64,000 bases of DNA from Zygnema circumcarinatum (Eukaryota > Streptophyta > Zygnematophyceae > Zygnematales > Zygnemataceae), in NCBI GenBank assembly GCA_037447605.1, contig CM074813.1, positions 1,827,510 to 1,891,509 of the forward strand, given 5' to 3'. A program made the translations under genes and the position numbers. Positions 9,801 through 21,532 of the stretch are shown here, piece after piece. Numbering within the stretch: the stretch's first letter is position 1; every line of letters begins with the position of its first letter. The notes under the pieces are model-generated. The model did no database searches. It was not told the DNA's origin and saw nothing but the letters and a program-made list of their open reading frames with translations.

Positions 9801-10877
9801 GATACTTCGAAAATCGAGCCATCTGCCCATCCCTAGTGTAGGCACACCGTACATACCGCCCGTACGTCTAGTACTGTGAGCACCTTCGTTTCGTGCTGTA
9901 ACAGAAGGGTTGCGTAACATATTGGGCGCAAGTTTTAATTGCTCAATGTAGTCACATCCCTGCTCGATGTGGGGACATGCGCAGGCCTCTTCAAATAAGG
10001 GACTCCAGCTCAAGATAAAAGACTATCCCTTGAAATTGGTTTTGGAAAAAAACAGGAAGTAAAGCATGTACGTTCAAAGAATATGTGTGGGTATGGGTAT
10101 CTACGGATGTGGTTCTCTTCAGCGTCATTTGTACATGCCCATGAACATCTGTACATGGTCTTTCGACTAGTTTGCATTAGTTTCACAGTCGTCGACTTGT
10201 TGAACCTAAAAACGACATCAACGGAAAGAAGAATTTTTGTTTCAGTTCTAATTTCGGGTTCCATTTCAGTTTATGTATTTGTGGCTGAACCCAAAAGTTT
10301 GGAGGTTATGATTTGGAATTTTAGTTTGGTGAAAAAAATTTCAACTACGATGGATTCTGAAAACGGGATACTTGGAGTAATTCACGATAGATGGAAATGG
10401 AGTTGGGGAGCTTCCGATGAGAATTGCAAGGCCTTGATGCGATTGAGTCTTCGAATGAGTAACTAACTGCATGTGGTCTTTGCTCGATGCACAAGTGTTC
10501 TAATCGATTGGTAAAACATCCAGTGTATGCGGGTTCAAGAGTTTGCACCTGTTTTTAGAGCCTTAAGCCAACAAGTAGAGGTCATGGACACATGATGACA
10601 TAGCCATGTAAGTGCAATGCCAATTCATTTCACGTTTTAAACCAAAAAAAGGCACACACACGCAAACTTTCAAAAAAAGGCGTTTTCATGGATTTTACGG
10701 TATGTAAGCTTTAAACTGATCCCAAATGTGGCCCTGAAATAATATATTTGCGGTTGTTAAAGGGACATCCCTTATTTAACGAGGCCTGGGCATGCAGCAT
10801 CCATGCATGCATGCATGGCCGAGGGCCATGTCCCATGTGTCCCGCGGCAGGGTTTGGCCGTACCCGCTGTCGTATTA
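9801..10877. other. Intergenic, no gene recognised
   Basis: Low-complexity coding potential only. Short open frames on both strands have no recognisable domain. A GCATGCATGCATGCATG repeat lies at ~10793-10818. Confidence 0.4.
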
Positions 10878-11202
10878 GGGTGGGGTTCCATCAGCCCGTT
10901 ATTCCGACGTGGCGTCGTAATGGAGGACGACCCATGGGTTCCATGAGGCCGTTTCCGCCAACGTGGCGCCGACGTGGCTGCCACGTGGTAACGAGGCACC
11001 GTTCCACAGGATGCTGCTCCGGAGGTGGTGTAACGCCATTACGACCATTCGCGTGCCGCCACGTGGCTACCAAAGATCCGCAAGCGTGCGACTGCCACGC
11101 TGGCCAACGGCGTTCTGATGGAACTCGTCGTTCCATCTGAAAACGGCATCCTACGTGGACGGTAACGAGCTCGTTACGAAACGGGCTGATGGAAACCCAC
11201 CC
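10878..11202. mobile_element. PIF/Harbinger-like MITE with TTA target duplication
   Basis: A 325-base element with ends GGGTGGGGTTCCATCAGCCC and GGGCTGATGGAAACCCACCC, flanked by TTA on both sides (10875-10877, 11203-11205). A TTA/TAA duplication with G-rich ends is the PIF/Harbinger pattern. The matching site in the other duplicate (3461-3485, GCTGTCTTATTCCCGGCATCC) is empty and carries a single TTA. There is no transposase frame. The interior holds several CCACGTGG motifs. Confidence 0.85.
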
Positions 11203-12582
11203 TTACATCCGGGATCTGGACATTTTGCGCGCGCCCTTCGATCCGATTTGTCCTCTTCACAACAATATGTCGTATGTGTTCGTACATCGCGTCGCGTTCC
11301 CCGTTGAATGCCGGGACGTGGCTGTCACGTGGCTGCCACGTGGCTAATGGCCCGCCCGGCCGGGCTGAACATTGAAGGGTCCCACAATTTTCACCAGGCG
11401 CAACCGGGCGGCCACACCTAGGCCGTCCCATTGGCCCTCTCGCCCCAGTTTTTTTTTTTTTTCACAATTTTCCTCTGCCCGTTGCTGTCGCGTCGCCTGC
11501 CGACCTCTCGCGGTTTGCACTTTCGTCGCATTTCCAGGGACGATTCTGTCCGTACGGTCGATCGCCGGTTGTGTCGTATTGGCTCCCGGCCTGCCGCCCG
11601 CCCCCGCTGTTCCGTCATTACGACAAGATCCTCATGACGTATTTTGTTTGCCGCGCGATCCGCCGCCATTTCCAACCACGTCACGATCGGGCCGTACACA
11701 TAAATCGAACGGCCGGACATCTTCCACGTCACATATCCAGTTCAATCACAAACCATAGCCGTCCGATCCCTGATCTGACGTTCGCCTCAGTCCGCGCCGC
11801 GTCAAGGACGACGATCGGCAGATCGATCCCCCGAGGATCCATCCGCCGATGGGCGCGCAGAGTCGCACGCGCGAACCACGTGGAGCGACCCTGCGCCTCC
11901 TCGAGTCGCAAAGAGGCGCCACGTCAGTGTGCCTCGCCCTGGCGGATGGATAAAGGCGCAGAGAGAGCGAGAGTGAGCAGACGAAGAGAAGTAGAGGACG
12001 CCGAGAGGGCGAAGGTGTGAGAGGGACAGAGCAGACAGGGAGGGAGAGGGGTGAGAGGGAGGTCGCGAAGGGAGGAAGGGAGAGGGAGGGAGAGGACGTC
12101 GGAAGGGAGAGAGTGGGAGGAGGACGCAGGGAGGGAGAAAGTGGGAGGGATAGGGAGTAACGAGAGAGGGAGGGAGAAAACGTTGGGAGGGTGAGAGAGA
12201 GAGGGAGAGGACGCAGGGAGGGAAAGAGGGAAGAAAGGAAAGGGAGAGGACGTCGGGGGGGAGAGAGAGAGGAAGGGAGAGGGCAAAAGGCGGGAGGGAC
12301 AGGGAGGGAGAAGGCTTTGGGAAGGGAGAGAGGGAGGGAGAGGGCGCAGGCAGGGAGAGAACGGGAAAGAGGGGCCATTGAGAAGGGAGAGAGAGGGCAG
12401 GGAGGGAGTGATAGGGAGTGAGAGGACGCAGGGAGCGAGAGCGAGAAAACATGACGGGAGGGGACGCACGGAAGAACGGAGAGGATACGGGAAGCAAGAG
12501 GACGCTGAAAGGAAGAGAGGCCGGGACGAGGAGTGGGAGGAGAGGCGGGGTGACGACAGAGAGCCTGCAGGTATTCGGCGCC

Positions 12583-14445
12583 ATGTGCCAGCTAAGCATG
12601 CTGGGAACTCCTCGGAACCTCACACCCGGGCAGTCCCTTCCGCGGCCTCTCACCTCGTCGGCGGAGAGGGAGAAGAAGCGGAGGCGGCTGTGGGACGAGT
12701 GGGTAAAACAAATCTTCCAAGGAGGTCCAACGGCGAATCCAAAGGAGTGGCGGGCGCGAACGCTCGCAACGCTACCCTGCACTCCCGCAGCGTCCAGTGG
12801 GAGCTCGGACGGGCAGGAGGGTGGGAGAGCGACAGATAGGGAGAGGGAGTGGTTGCAAGAGAGGGGCAGGGAGTGGGAGGGGGAGGAGGAGGACGCGGAG
12901 GACGAGTACGCGGACGAGGACGAGGACAACGAGGTGGCGGAGGACGGGATGGGGAGAGAAGCACGTCCTTTCAGGGCCATGGCTGTGGATTCCTTCCATA
13001 GAGTCCCTGCTCTGTCGAGCGTGACAGATAGAACGGATTCCGTTGCAGCCAACGGCCGCCCTGCCCCGCAGCCGCACGCCTCGTGCCCGTCCATCCTCGA
13101 CATCTGCGCCGCCCCCTCAGGCCGAGCCTGGCTGCAGCAGGCGCCACGTGGCAGCACCGCAGCGCCTCTCGCCAGAGCCATGGCGGACGCCTCCCCCATC
13201 GCTCCTCGCTCCCTCCTCGACCGCGAGCGGAGCGACACGTGTCCCGGGCTCAGCTCCCACCCCGCACCGGAAGCTTCGTGGAAATCTCCGCAGCGGTCCA
13301 TGAGCGACTCCCTCTCCGGCATCCCCGGGGCGTGGCGGGCGGCGCTCCTTCCGGAGGTGGTCGCCGCCAGGAAGTGCCTCTCGCTGCCCCTGGGCGCGAT
13401 CGCCCCGCGGGGACACGTGGCGGAGGCTGGTGCCGCCATGTCACCGGCGCTGGTGAGCTGGCACGCCGGGGCGGGGCCGCACGCGTGTTCCATCTGCGGC
13501 ATGCGGTTTCCAACTGTGCAGGCGCTCGGCGGACATAGAAACGGGCACAGGGAACTGAAGGGCGTGCACCCGCAGAAGGGCGGGGCCGGGAAGAGGAGGG
13601 CGCGGCGGAAGGCGGGAAGGAGCGGGGAGGGGGGGGAGGAGAGCAGGAGAGAGAGAGAGAGGGAGAGAGAGGGAGGGGGCGGGGAGAAGGAGAGGGGGAG
13701 GGAGAGGGAGAGGGAGAGGCGTGTGAGGGAGGAGACGAAGCTCGCTGCTGTGGCGATCGGTGCTAGTGCTGGGAGCGGTACTGCTCTATGTCAGCTGGCT
13801 GTAACGGCAACTGAAACTGCGGCATCGAGTATGGATATGCGCCATCTGGGAGGGCACTTGGACGGCCTTTCAGTGCCGTTTCTTGCAATGCAGCGGGAGG
13901 AGGATGGAGCAGATGAAGGAGACAGAAGTCTGCTGCTCTCCATTGAACCCTGTTGTGGTCAGTACTGCAATTTCTTCTCTATGTCGTGCCGCTCCGTTAT
14001 GGTTTTAGGCGACGGATATGGAAATCCCCACTCTCGGACACCATTCGCGTATCCAACTCCATTGGCTGGAGTCTCTCTCGTCTCCCCTCCCTCGTCCCTT
14101 TTAACAACCCAGAACGATTCATCGGTGAATTTTACCTTTGTGCCCCTGCCTTGGTGCTCGGCCAGATCCTTGGCTGCCGCTCCGAGCCTGAATGGGACAG
14201 CGGTTCCATGCGAATGTTTGGTTGAAGCGGTGGAACCGGATTTGATTACGGGGAAGGGCTTTCTGAGCCCGGGAGCAAGCGGGGAAGGTGGGTTTAGCAA
14301 AAAGAAGGCCGGACTGCCGGAAGAGATTTTAAGGAGAATTGCGGCGTATCAGCGAATGGCGGGAGTTGGCCTTGCCGCAAATCAGAATTTGACGGGTGAC
14401 TTGCTGGCAGGATATGTCGATTTGGATTTAAAGCTCGCCTGGTGA
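12583..14445 (+). CDS. Single C2H2 (QALGGH) zinc-finger protein with EAR motif, copy 2
   Basis: Paralogue of the gene at 5378, also 620 residues and intronless. The same frame stays open upstream to 12418, but the ATG at 12583 has the same context (CGCCATGTGCCAGC) as copy 1 and is preferred. The finger is intact (C302, C305, QALGGH, H318, H322), and the protein ends DLDLKLAW, keeping LxLxL at L614-L618. The central part, including the finger, is almost identical to copy 1, while the first ~130 and last ~130 residues differ clearly. Compensating small indels keep the total length equal. Both open frames and key motifs are preserved, so both copies may be functional. Confidence 0.8.
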   Translation: MCQLSMLGTPRNLTPGQSLPRPLTSSAEREKKRRRLWDEWVKQIFQGGPTANPKEWRARTLATLPCTPAASSGSSDGQEGGRATDREREWLQERGREWEGEEEDAEDEYADEDEDNEVAEDGMGREARPFRAMAVDSFHRVPALSSVTDRTDSVAANGRPAPQPHASCPSILDICAAPSGRAWLQQAPRGSTAAPLARAMADASPIAPRSLLDRERSDTCPGLSSHPAPEASWKSPQRSMSDSLSGIPGAWRAALLPEVVAARKCLSLPLGAIAPRGHVAEAGAAMSPALVSWHAGAGPHACSICGMRFPTVQALGGHRNGHRELKGVHPQKGGAGKRRARRKAGRSGEGGEESRREREREREGGGGEKERGRERERERRVREETKLAAVAIGASAGSGTALCQLAVTATETAASSMDMRHLGGHLDGLSVPFLAMQREEDGADEGDRSLLLSIEPCCGQYCNFFSMSCRSVMVLGDGYGNPHSRTPFAYPTPLAGVSLVSPPSSLLTTQNDSSVNFTFVPLPWCSARSLAAAPSLNGTAVPCECLVEAVEPDLITGKGFLSPGASGEGGFSKKKAGLPEEILRRIAAYQRMAGVGLAANQNLTGDLLAGYVDLDLKLAW

Positions 14446-15542
14446 TCGTGTTTTTTGAGTCTTGAGTAGGAGGACGGAGAGGGAAGGAGGGAGAGAGAGA
14501 AGGGAATGCAACCACGATTTCCTTCTAAAACTGCGAATCCAGTCGTCTGCTCCAATGCCCGAACCCCATACTGCTCATGGCGAAGGCGGGGTGATGGACG
14601 CTGCTCGCCGCATTTTTGAGGATCTTGTGGTTGCGGATCTCGCTCGCCACGATTTTTTTTCGCGCGCTGCGCATCATGAGGGCGTCGCTGCGCGCGATGC
14701 TGCCAGCTGGCCGTGGGGAGCGCGCGTGTGCCCACGCGACTCTGCCGACGAGTTTTATCCCACGGCCGGCGAGATGTTCGGTTGACTCGACGCTTGGACG
14801 ACGTTTGGATGTCTTTTTCGCGAGTGCGACTATCGCTCCTGCGCGGTGCACGGACGGCGCCTGGAGCCCCCCTCCGGCTGTGCTGTGCTTGCACCTTTTT
14901 ATCGACAGCGCGTTTTTGTCGCCCTCCAGCGCGGCATATTTTTCCCCTCTTTCGGTATGCCACGGTTGTTGGCGACCGTCCGGCGGTCTTCCCTCCGCGC
15001 GATGTTGTACTTATGGGCGACCTTCGCGGCTGTTTCTTGTGCCGCGTAGTGCGCCTAGCAGTAGATTTCAGCTCGTAGTTTTTTTTCATCGGTTCCTCCT
15101 GGTTCCCCAGGTTGACTCTGTCGATGTACTTTTGATGGCATCGCCATCGTGAGACCAATGCCACTTCTTCTCGAATCCAGGCCGAGTCAGGCCTTGAACA
15201 AAAGCTGCGAGCCGTGTTTTTGGGGGGAAGGACTGGAGTCCCACAATCTCTTTGTGGCCCGGGGCTCTATGGCATGCCACACTTCACCTTGTAATGCTTT
15301 CCATGCAGGCGTGCGTGGATGGGTTGCATGTGCATGCGATGATGACGCATGAAGGGGCCCGTTTTCACGGCCAGGTTCACATGCGCTCCCGCAGTCACGT
15401 CATGGCCGACGCCGCAACTGAACCTGTTGAGCTATCGATCGTCGAGAACGACGAGTGGACCGACACTGACCCTGAATGCAATGATCAAGACACCCGGAGT
15501 CTACCCTGAGGACGGAGATCCACTGTGATCATCGTTGCACTA
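14446..15542. other. Intergenic, no gene recognised; contains a dispersed short repeat
   Basis: No conserved protein is found on either strand. The piece ~15095-15170 (GGTTCCCCAGGTTG ... TTTGATGGCATCGCCATC...GTGAGACCA) is clearly related to 24838-24902 upstream of the mitochondrial ACP gene. That suggests a shared dispersed element whose ends I cannot define. Confidence 0.45.
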
Positions 15543-16026
15543 CAGTCTAATCACGTTATAGTGACACTGTTTATAAGAACAGCATGGATATACTGACTTT
15601 TTTTCCGGGAACGGAATTGCACCACTGCAGATCCTGCGCCAGTAGTGACGCCATTACGGATATATTGACGTTGAAAAACCCTGATTGTTACTATATATTC
15701 AAAATGTCGATATTATCCACCCACGTATTGGAATATGCGTTACAAATATATTACAACCGTACACATTATTGATTAATATCGTCATATATCGACGTGACCG
15801 TACATATCAACTTGTCCGTACACATGTTCACTAGGGTTCGTACACACCTACCCACGTGACGACTACCCAAAAAGTACAACGTACGGTATCAAAGTCGTAC
15901 GGATATACCGCAAAAACACATGTAATAACATTGTTACTGTAAATGTGAAATGACAAACGGGTCATTACCGATATAGTGACACAAATGTGTGGGGACCGAC
16001 GCAGTCACTATAACGTGATTAGACTG
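15543..16026. mobile_element. Tc1/pogo-like MITE, element B
   Basis: A 484-base element with ends CAGTCTAATCACGTTATAGT and its reverse complement, flanked by TA (15541-15542, 16027-16028). It is the uninterrupted relative of element A (7691-9027) in reverse orientation. The interior carries many CCGTAC/GTACGG hexamers (near 15757, 15801, 15818, 15880, 15897), a density typical of subterminal transposase-binding repeats; that role is inferred. Confidence 0.85.
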
Positions 16027-16251
16027 TAATCTGTCCAAGAAAGTAAAACCACCCACACTGTTGGTGGTTCCACGTGTCAAATAGATCCACCTCCCTCTCC
16101 ACCCCCTGGGCTCTAATCGCAGCCGTCCATCACCGCCTCCCGATCGGCGATCGCCCCACCGTTTACCCACTTCCCAAACCCGTCGTTTACATGATTGCCC
16201 GTTTAACCGCCGCTTTTACGGGACTTTTCCACTACTCAGATCACTTTTGGA

Positions 16252-16257
16252 CACGTG
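16252..16257. promoter_or_regulatory. G-box core CACGTG upstream of the TM9 gene
   Basis: ACACGTGGCA, ~540 bases before the start codon at 16795. A TTAGGG pair (GGGTTAGGGTTAGGGC, 16771-16786) lies directly before the start codon and resembles the telo-box of plant promoters. Both roles are inferred from sequence only. Confidence 0.35.
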
Positions 16258-16794
16258 GCATCGACGGCAGATCGCAACTCCCTGGCCGCCCATCGCGACC
16301 TGGGCTCATCGCAGCCGTCAATCTTGCACGCGAAACTTTCGCACGTTCGTGTCTACGTGGGTACATGAAAATCGAGGAGTCAATTTTTGACATTTTCCAC
16401 AAATATATCTACTTAAAACTAGTATATCGTTCCAGCTAATTTTTATCATAAATCAAAATATGAAAGTACTGCCTTCGACAAAACCCTCCCGAACCGCACT
16501 GTCCACACGGTGCAAACAGCGTTTTGAGGGGCGCCAGAATGAATGAATGCGCCCACCAGCCCGCCCGCCAGCTGTAACTACCGCGTCCTCTCCCTCGCCC
16601 GCACGCTCTGACTCTCGCCCTCGCTCCCTCTTGCACTCCCTCTCCCTCTCCCTCTCCCCCTCCCCCCTCCGTCTCCCTCTCCCCTCTGGTCTCCCTCTCC
16701 CTGTACGCCCGTCCTCTTCCCGGGAAAGGTCGGATCCGGTGATAAGAGGGGCGATCGTTAGCGCGGGGGTGGGTTAGGGTTAGGGCTAGGCGCC

Positions 16795-19700
16795 ATGGCG
16801 GGGCGGCGGGCGGCGCTGGTGCTGCTGCTGGCGGTGGTCGTGCTGTGCGCGGCGGGCGGCGTGGCGGGCGCGGGGCGGCGGCTGCTGAGTGAGTCCAACC
16901 GGCGGTACAACACGCGCGACGAGGTGCCGCTCTACGCCAACAAGGTCGGGCCATTCAAGAACCCAAGGTGAGCGCCGCAGCCCGGGGTGGGAGGGGGGAG
17001 AGAGGAGAGGAAGTGGAGAGAGAAGAGAGGGAGTGGAGAGAAGAGAGGGAGTGGGAGGGGAGGGGGCGGAAGAGAGGGAAGGATAGCGAGTGGGAGGGGA
17101 GGAGCGAGACAGATGGGAACGATAGGGAGGTTGGTTGGAGAGGAGAGAGAGGGCGAGGGAGAGGGAGAGTGGTGGAAGGGGAGATGCAATGGCGGGAGTT
17201 GGAGTGTGCATATCTCTTCAGTGGATGCCTTACCTTCCAGCAAGTGCGAGGGCGCGCCTCCAAATGCTGCTCTGAGGGCACCTCCACTTATGCAAGCATC
17301 TACTCTCGGTGTGAGGAGTTACTGATTTCATGCTGCTGTTTCTGTGTGCCGTTTCGTTTCCGTGCCCTGCTACAGCGAGACTTATCAGTACTACGACCTG
17401 CCGTTCTGCAAGCCCGAGGACCTGAAGCACAAACCGGAGGACCTCGGGGAGGTCATAGAAGGCGACCGCATGGTGAACACTCCCTATGACGTGCGCTTCC
17501 AAGTGAACAAGACAAGGGAGAAGCTCTGTTCCAAGAAGCTCTCTGTGGAGGATGTGCGCAAGTTCCGGAAGGCGGTGCAGGAGGACTACTACTTCCAGGT
17601 GGGAGAGAACGTGCAGAAATAGGGCCGTTCCCAGGAAATCCAACAGATATTTTCTAGGCATGCAATGCGATCTGGAAGCCTGTACCCTGTTCTGCAGATA
17701 ACAATGTAGGTAGCCATCTGTCGCCGATCATGTCTCGCTTAATAGAACCGCCACTTTCTGACGCTGACGCATGAGATGCGTGATGTGTGTGGGATATGGG
17801 GAGAGTGCAGATGTACTATGATGATCTGCCAATTTGGGGCTACATTGGGACTCGGGATGGGAGGAACGATGACGTTCGGTACCTTCTTTTCACTCACATC
17901 CGATTTGTCGTGAAGTACAACAAGGACCGCGTGATTGAGATCATGGCGATGGTGGTGCGCTCGGAGACTGTGGACATCACAGAGGACCGCTCCGTAGAGG
18001 TCGAATTTTCATTTTCTACGGTGTGGACAGCCGATACGACGCCGTATGAACGGAGGAGGGAGAAATATGAACGGATTTCTATACAGCCGAAGCATCTGGA
18101 GATTCACTGGTTTTCTATCATCAATTCCTGCGTCACAGTGCTGCTGCTGACCGGATTTCTGGCCACCATTCTCATGCGCGTGCTGAAAAATGACTTTATC
18201 AAGTGAGTGAAGGATGGCATTTCTTCTTTCATTTGGAATGCTGCGCACTCTTCATGATTTAGGTTTTTTTATGGGATATTGTGCGGAAAGTTAGGGTTTT
18301 GGAAGGGGAGTCTTCTGCTGTTAGGCAAACGTTCAGTAATTTGTCTTATTTGGCCCTAACTTGATTGTTTGCTCATCAGCAGAACACTGGCTCTCCCACA
18401 ATGCCAAAGAAGGGAGTTTTTGACTTACTGTCCCTATCGCGTATTTGACTAAAGCTGCATCTCTTCAGCATGCTCTATTTTTTAAAAAACTTTGTAAGGC
18501 TAGAAATCTACTTCATACCTAGATTTTTTCATCTTTTTTTCATCGTGCTTTCCAGGTACACTCGTGAAGATGAGAGTGCGGAGGAGCAGGAGGAGACAGG
18601 ATGGAAATATATTCACGGAGATGTTTTCCGTTACCCTCCTTATCCCATGTAAGCTAGCAGAGTTTTCCAGAGACAAACTGAGCTTTCAGAAATGTTTGGA
18701 ATCCGGAAGGGTGTTAGACGTTGTTCAACTTCAGAGGAAGACAATGAAAACCACAGAAAGAAAGGAAGAGAGAGGTGTGGGGAAACGGGGTCCACATGGA
18801 AATGGAGCGAGAATAAGAGAGGTGGGGAAATGAAACAGGCGTTCCTTCGGAGCACGTGCTAAACTGAGTGCTGATTACTGAAACTGAGATCCCATGTGGC
18901 AGCTGGTTCTGTGCGATCATCGGAGCCGGCACCCAACTTTTGGTTCTCGTTTTGCTCGTCTTTGGGCTCTCCCTTTTGGGGCTGTTTTACCACTACAACC
19001 GTGGCAACATTTACAGCGCGTGCATCATTCTTTATGCGCTCACAGCAGGAATTTCAGGATATGTCTCTTCTCATCTCTACCGCCAGATGGGAGGAGAGAA
19101 CTGGGTGAGTCGAGCCCTTCAGTTTAGGATTACTTCTTTCCGCCCTTTTTCTTGGGTTTTAGAAGTGATCGTGTGGGATTCCCTTAGCAAGGGAAGTGTA
19201 CGGTTTTAGGGTTTCGGAGACCTAGAACACACTTCCAAGCGAATTAAGTGTGCCTGTACCTTTCTTCTGTCGCCGAGCCCTAACAAGTGGATGTGATTTT
19301 TCTCCTGTCGTGCAGGTCCGCAATGTGGTCCTGACGGCTTTGATTTTCTGCGGCCCCTTCTCCGCTGTGTTCGCATACAACAACACTGTGGCTATCTCGT
19401 ACGGCTCCACCATGGCGCTGCCCTTCAACACCATCGTCATCATCATCCTCGTCTGGCTCGTCTCGCTCATGCTCACGGTCAGTTCCACAGAGAATGAAAT
19501 GCGGGCATGGAACGGAGAGGAGAAGGGATCTGGTAGGGGGAGAACAGGGGGAGAGGGGGAGAGGGGGGGGGGGGGGGTGAGCGGTCGCAAGTAGGGTGAG
19601 AGATGAAGAAAAAAGTAAGGGAAAAGGGCAGAGTGGGATATGCCATTCCCCGTTCCATTCCCATTCCCCACTTCCTCCGTGGTGGAGGAAGCGGGGAGGT

Positions 19701-21532
19701 GCTGAGCGAAAGGGAGTGAAGAAAGCTGGCGAAGGCGAGAGAGGAATGGAGAGGAGTATACGGAGAAGTGAGAGATGAAGGAAAGCTAGGAAGGAGGGAG
19801 AGGGGGAAGTGTGTCGAGCTATAAACCGAATGAAGAGAGAAAGAGGGGAGGGGGAAATAATGCCAAGGAGAAGGTTAGGCCGAAAGGATATGTGTGAGAA
19901 CGATAGTATCCACATGGAACTAGGGTGCTTTTTCTGCAAGGGAGGAGGTGGCTTTGTAAAGGCAAAACGGTTTCTATTTTGATATGGGGGAGGGAGTGTG
20001 TGTGTCGGAGTTTCTGGCCTATATCATATTCTCGAATTCAATCTTTAAGAGAAAATTAAGGGTAAAGGGGAAATGGGTGTACAGATTCTTGGAGCCATTG
20101 CCGGAAAGAAGAACAAGACGGATTTCTATGCTCCATGCAGGACAAATAAGTACCCGCGTGAAATTCCTGCTCTTCCGTGGTACCGCAGGGCTATCCCTCA
20201 GGTAGGGTTTTGTGAAACTTGTACCTTTTCTTTGATTAAGGTGGAAAAGGAAGGGAGAGGAAATCGGAGGGCTGCAATTCAAGCGTGCATTGCTGAAAAT
20301 TAGGATACTGATACATAAACCTTCAGCGCATGCTGAAGGTTTATGTTCCTGTCCAGTGCTAGATGTTGTGCCTCGTGCGCTTTTGAGATGATTCTGTTGA
20401 TTTTTCCCTTCCTTTTGTCCGGGCAGATGTTCATGGCAGGATTCCTCCCTTTCAGTGCCATCTACATTGAGCTGTACTACATCTTTGCGAGCGTATGGGG
20501 TCATAAAATCTACACCATTTACAGCATCCTCTTCATTGTCTTCATCATCCTGATCATTGTGACGGCATTCATCACCATTGCGCTCACATACTTCCAATTG
20601 GCGATCGAGGATCACGAGTGGTGGTGGAGGTACAAACTACTTTCCTAGCAACTCTGAAAACCTCAGAACTTCAAATCTCCGAAATACTTTGTATAAACGA
20701 AACCCATAGCCTTCTGAAGGCCAATATCAGGGTCTGGTGACTTTCACACATCCTTGAAGCTCCTCCCACCCTTACAGTTTCTGATTGCATATCCTACACT
20801 GAGGGGTCTTGGTGAGGTCTTTTGTAGAGGTACTTTTTAGCCTCCTGATTTTTAGCTTCTCAATGTTTGTGTCTACTTCGAATTTTAGGGTTTTCAATTG
20901 TTTTTCATTTGACTTTGCCAAACACCCCAACAAGCTGTCTTGTTTAAATTTTAGTTTTTTATTTATTGAATGAGTCTTCAGAGTCATGGGGACTTGAAAT
21001 TTCCACTGCGGACAATCAACTTACTGTTATTCTAGGTTAAACTTCTTCCAACTTCCTATTATCTTAGGTGAAACTACATTCAACTTACTATCATTTTTTG
21101 CCAAAATTTCTTCCAACATACTAGAAATTTAGGTTAAACTTTTTCCAGCTTAGTATCCACCAGGGTTAACTTCTTTTTAAACTTACGATTATTTTAGGTC
21201 AAAGCGTCTTCCAATACGCTATCATTAAGGTTAAGCCAGTTTCCAACTTCCTATCATTTTAGGTCAAAGCCTCTTGTACTGAATCGGAACGGAATGGGAT
21301 GTGACTGGGCAGGTCGGTCCTATGCGGCGGGTCCACGGGGCTGTTCATCTACGGGTACTGCCTGTACTACTATTGGGCGCGCTCCGACATGACGGGCTTC
21401 ATGCAGACGTCCTTCTTCTTCGGATACATGGCCTGCATCTGCTACGGCTTCTTCCTCATGCTCGGCTCCGTGGGCTACCGCGCCTCGCTGCTCTTTGTGC
21501 GCCACATATACCGCGCGATCAAGTGCGAGTAG
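16795..21532 (+). CDS. Transmembrane 9 superfamily (EMP70) protein, TMN1-like
   Basis: Nine exons: 16795-16967, 17376-17598, 17811-18202, 18556-18648, 18903-19104, 19316-19477, 20085-20201, 20427-20629, 21313-21532. All introns are GT-AG and phases join cleanly to 594 residues, the usual family length. The start gives a signal peptide ([20 protein letters not shown]). Next comes the lumenal EMP70 domain ([35 protein letters not shown]), then nine predicted membrane spans with family motifs ([53 protein letters not shown]). It ends IKCE, a KxD/E tail known in plant EMP70 proteins to bind COPI and hold the protein in the Golgi. The C-terminal block is closest to the plant TMN1 type as I know it. 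Intron 1 and intron 6 are GA-rich on the sense strand. Confidence 0.93.
21020..21285 (+). repeat. Degenerate tandem repeat in the last TM9 intron
   Basis: Units of roughly 40-50 bases share TTCCAACTTCCTAT(C/T)AT and TTTTAGGT(C/G)AAA (for example near 21047, 21240 and intermediate worn copies). They fill the intron between exons 8 and 9 up to shortly before the acceptor at 21312. Confidence 0.6.

Larger units (their letters stand above)
3440..14445. repeat. Tandem duplication of a zinc-finger gene with its upstream DNA
   Basis: The block ~3440-7240 (without the foldback element) is duplicated as ~10850-14445. The coding parts match throughout. Upstream, recognisable paired segments include the CGCTGTC...CATCC...GGATTTGT stretch (3458-3510 and 10865-11250), the CCCGCCCGGCC-rich stretch (~3600 and ~11350) and the CTGCCGCCCG...GCTGTTCC stretch (~4810 and ~11590). 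Both copies are on the plus strand. The paralogues have since received different insertions. Confidence 0.85.

Noticed and set aside
14382-15164. 260-codon basic frame on the minus strand
   Set aside because: No domain, compositionally odd, part of it lies in a dispersed repeat and it overlaps the end of zinc-finger gene 2.
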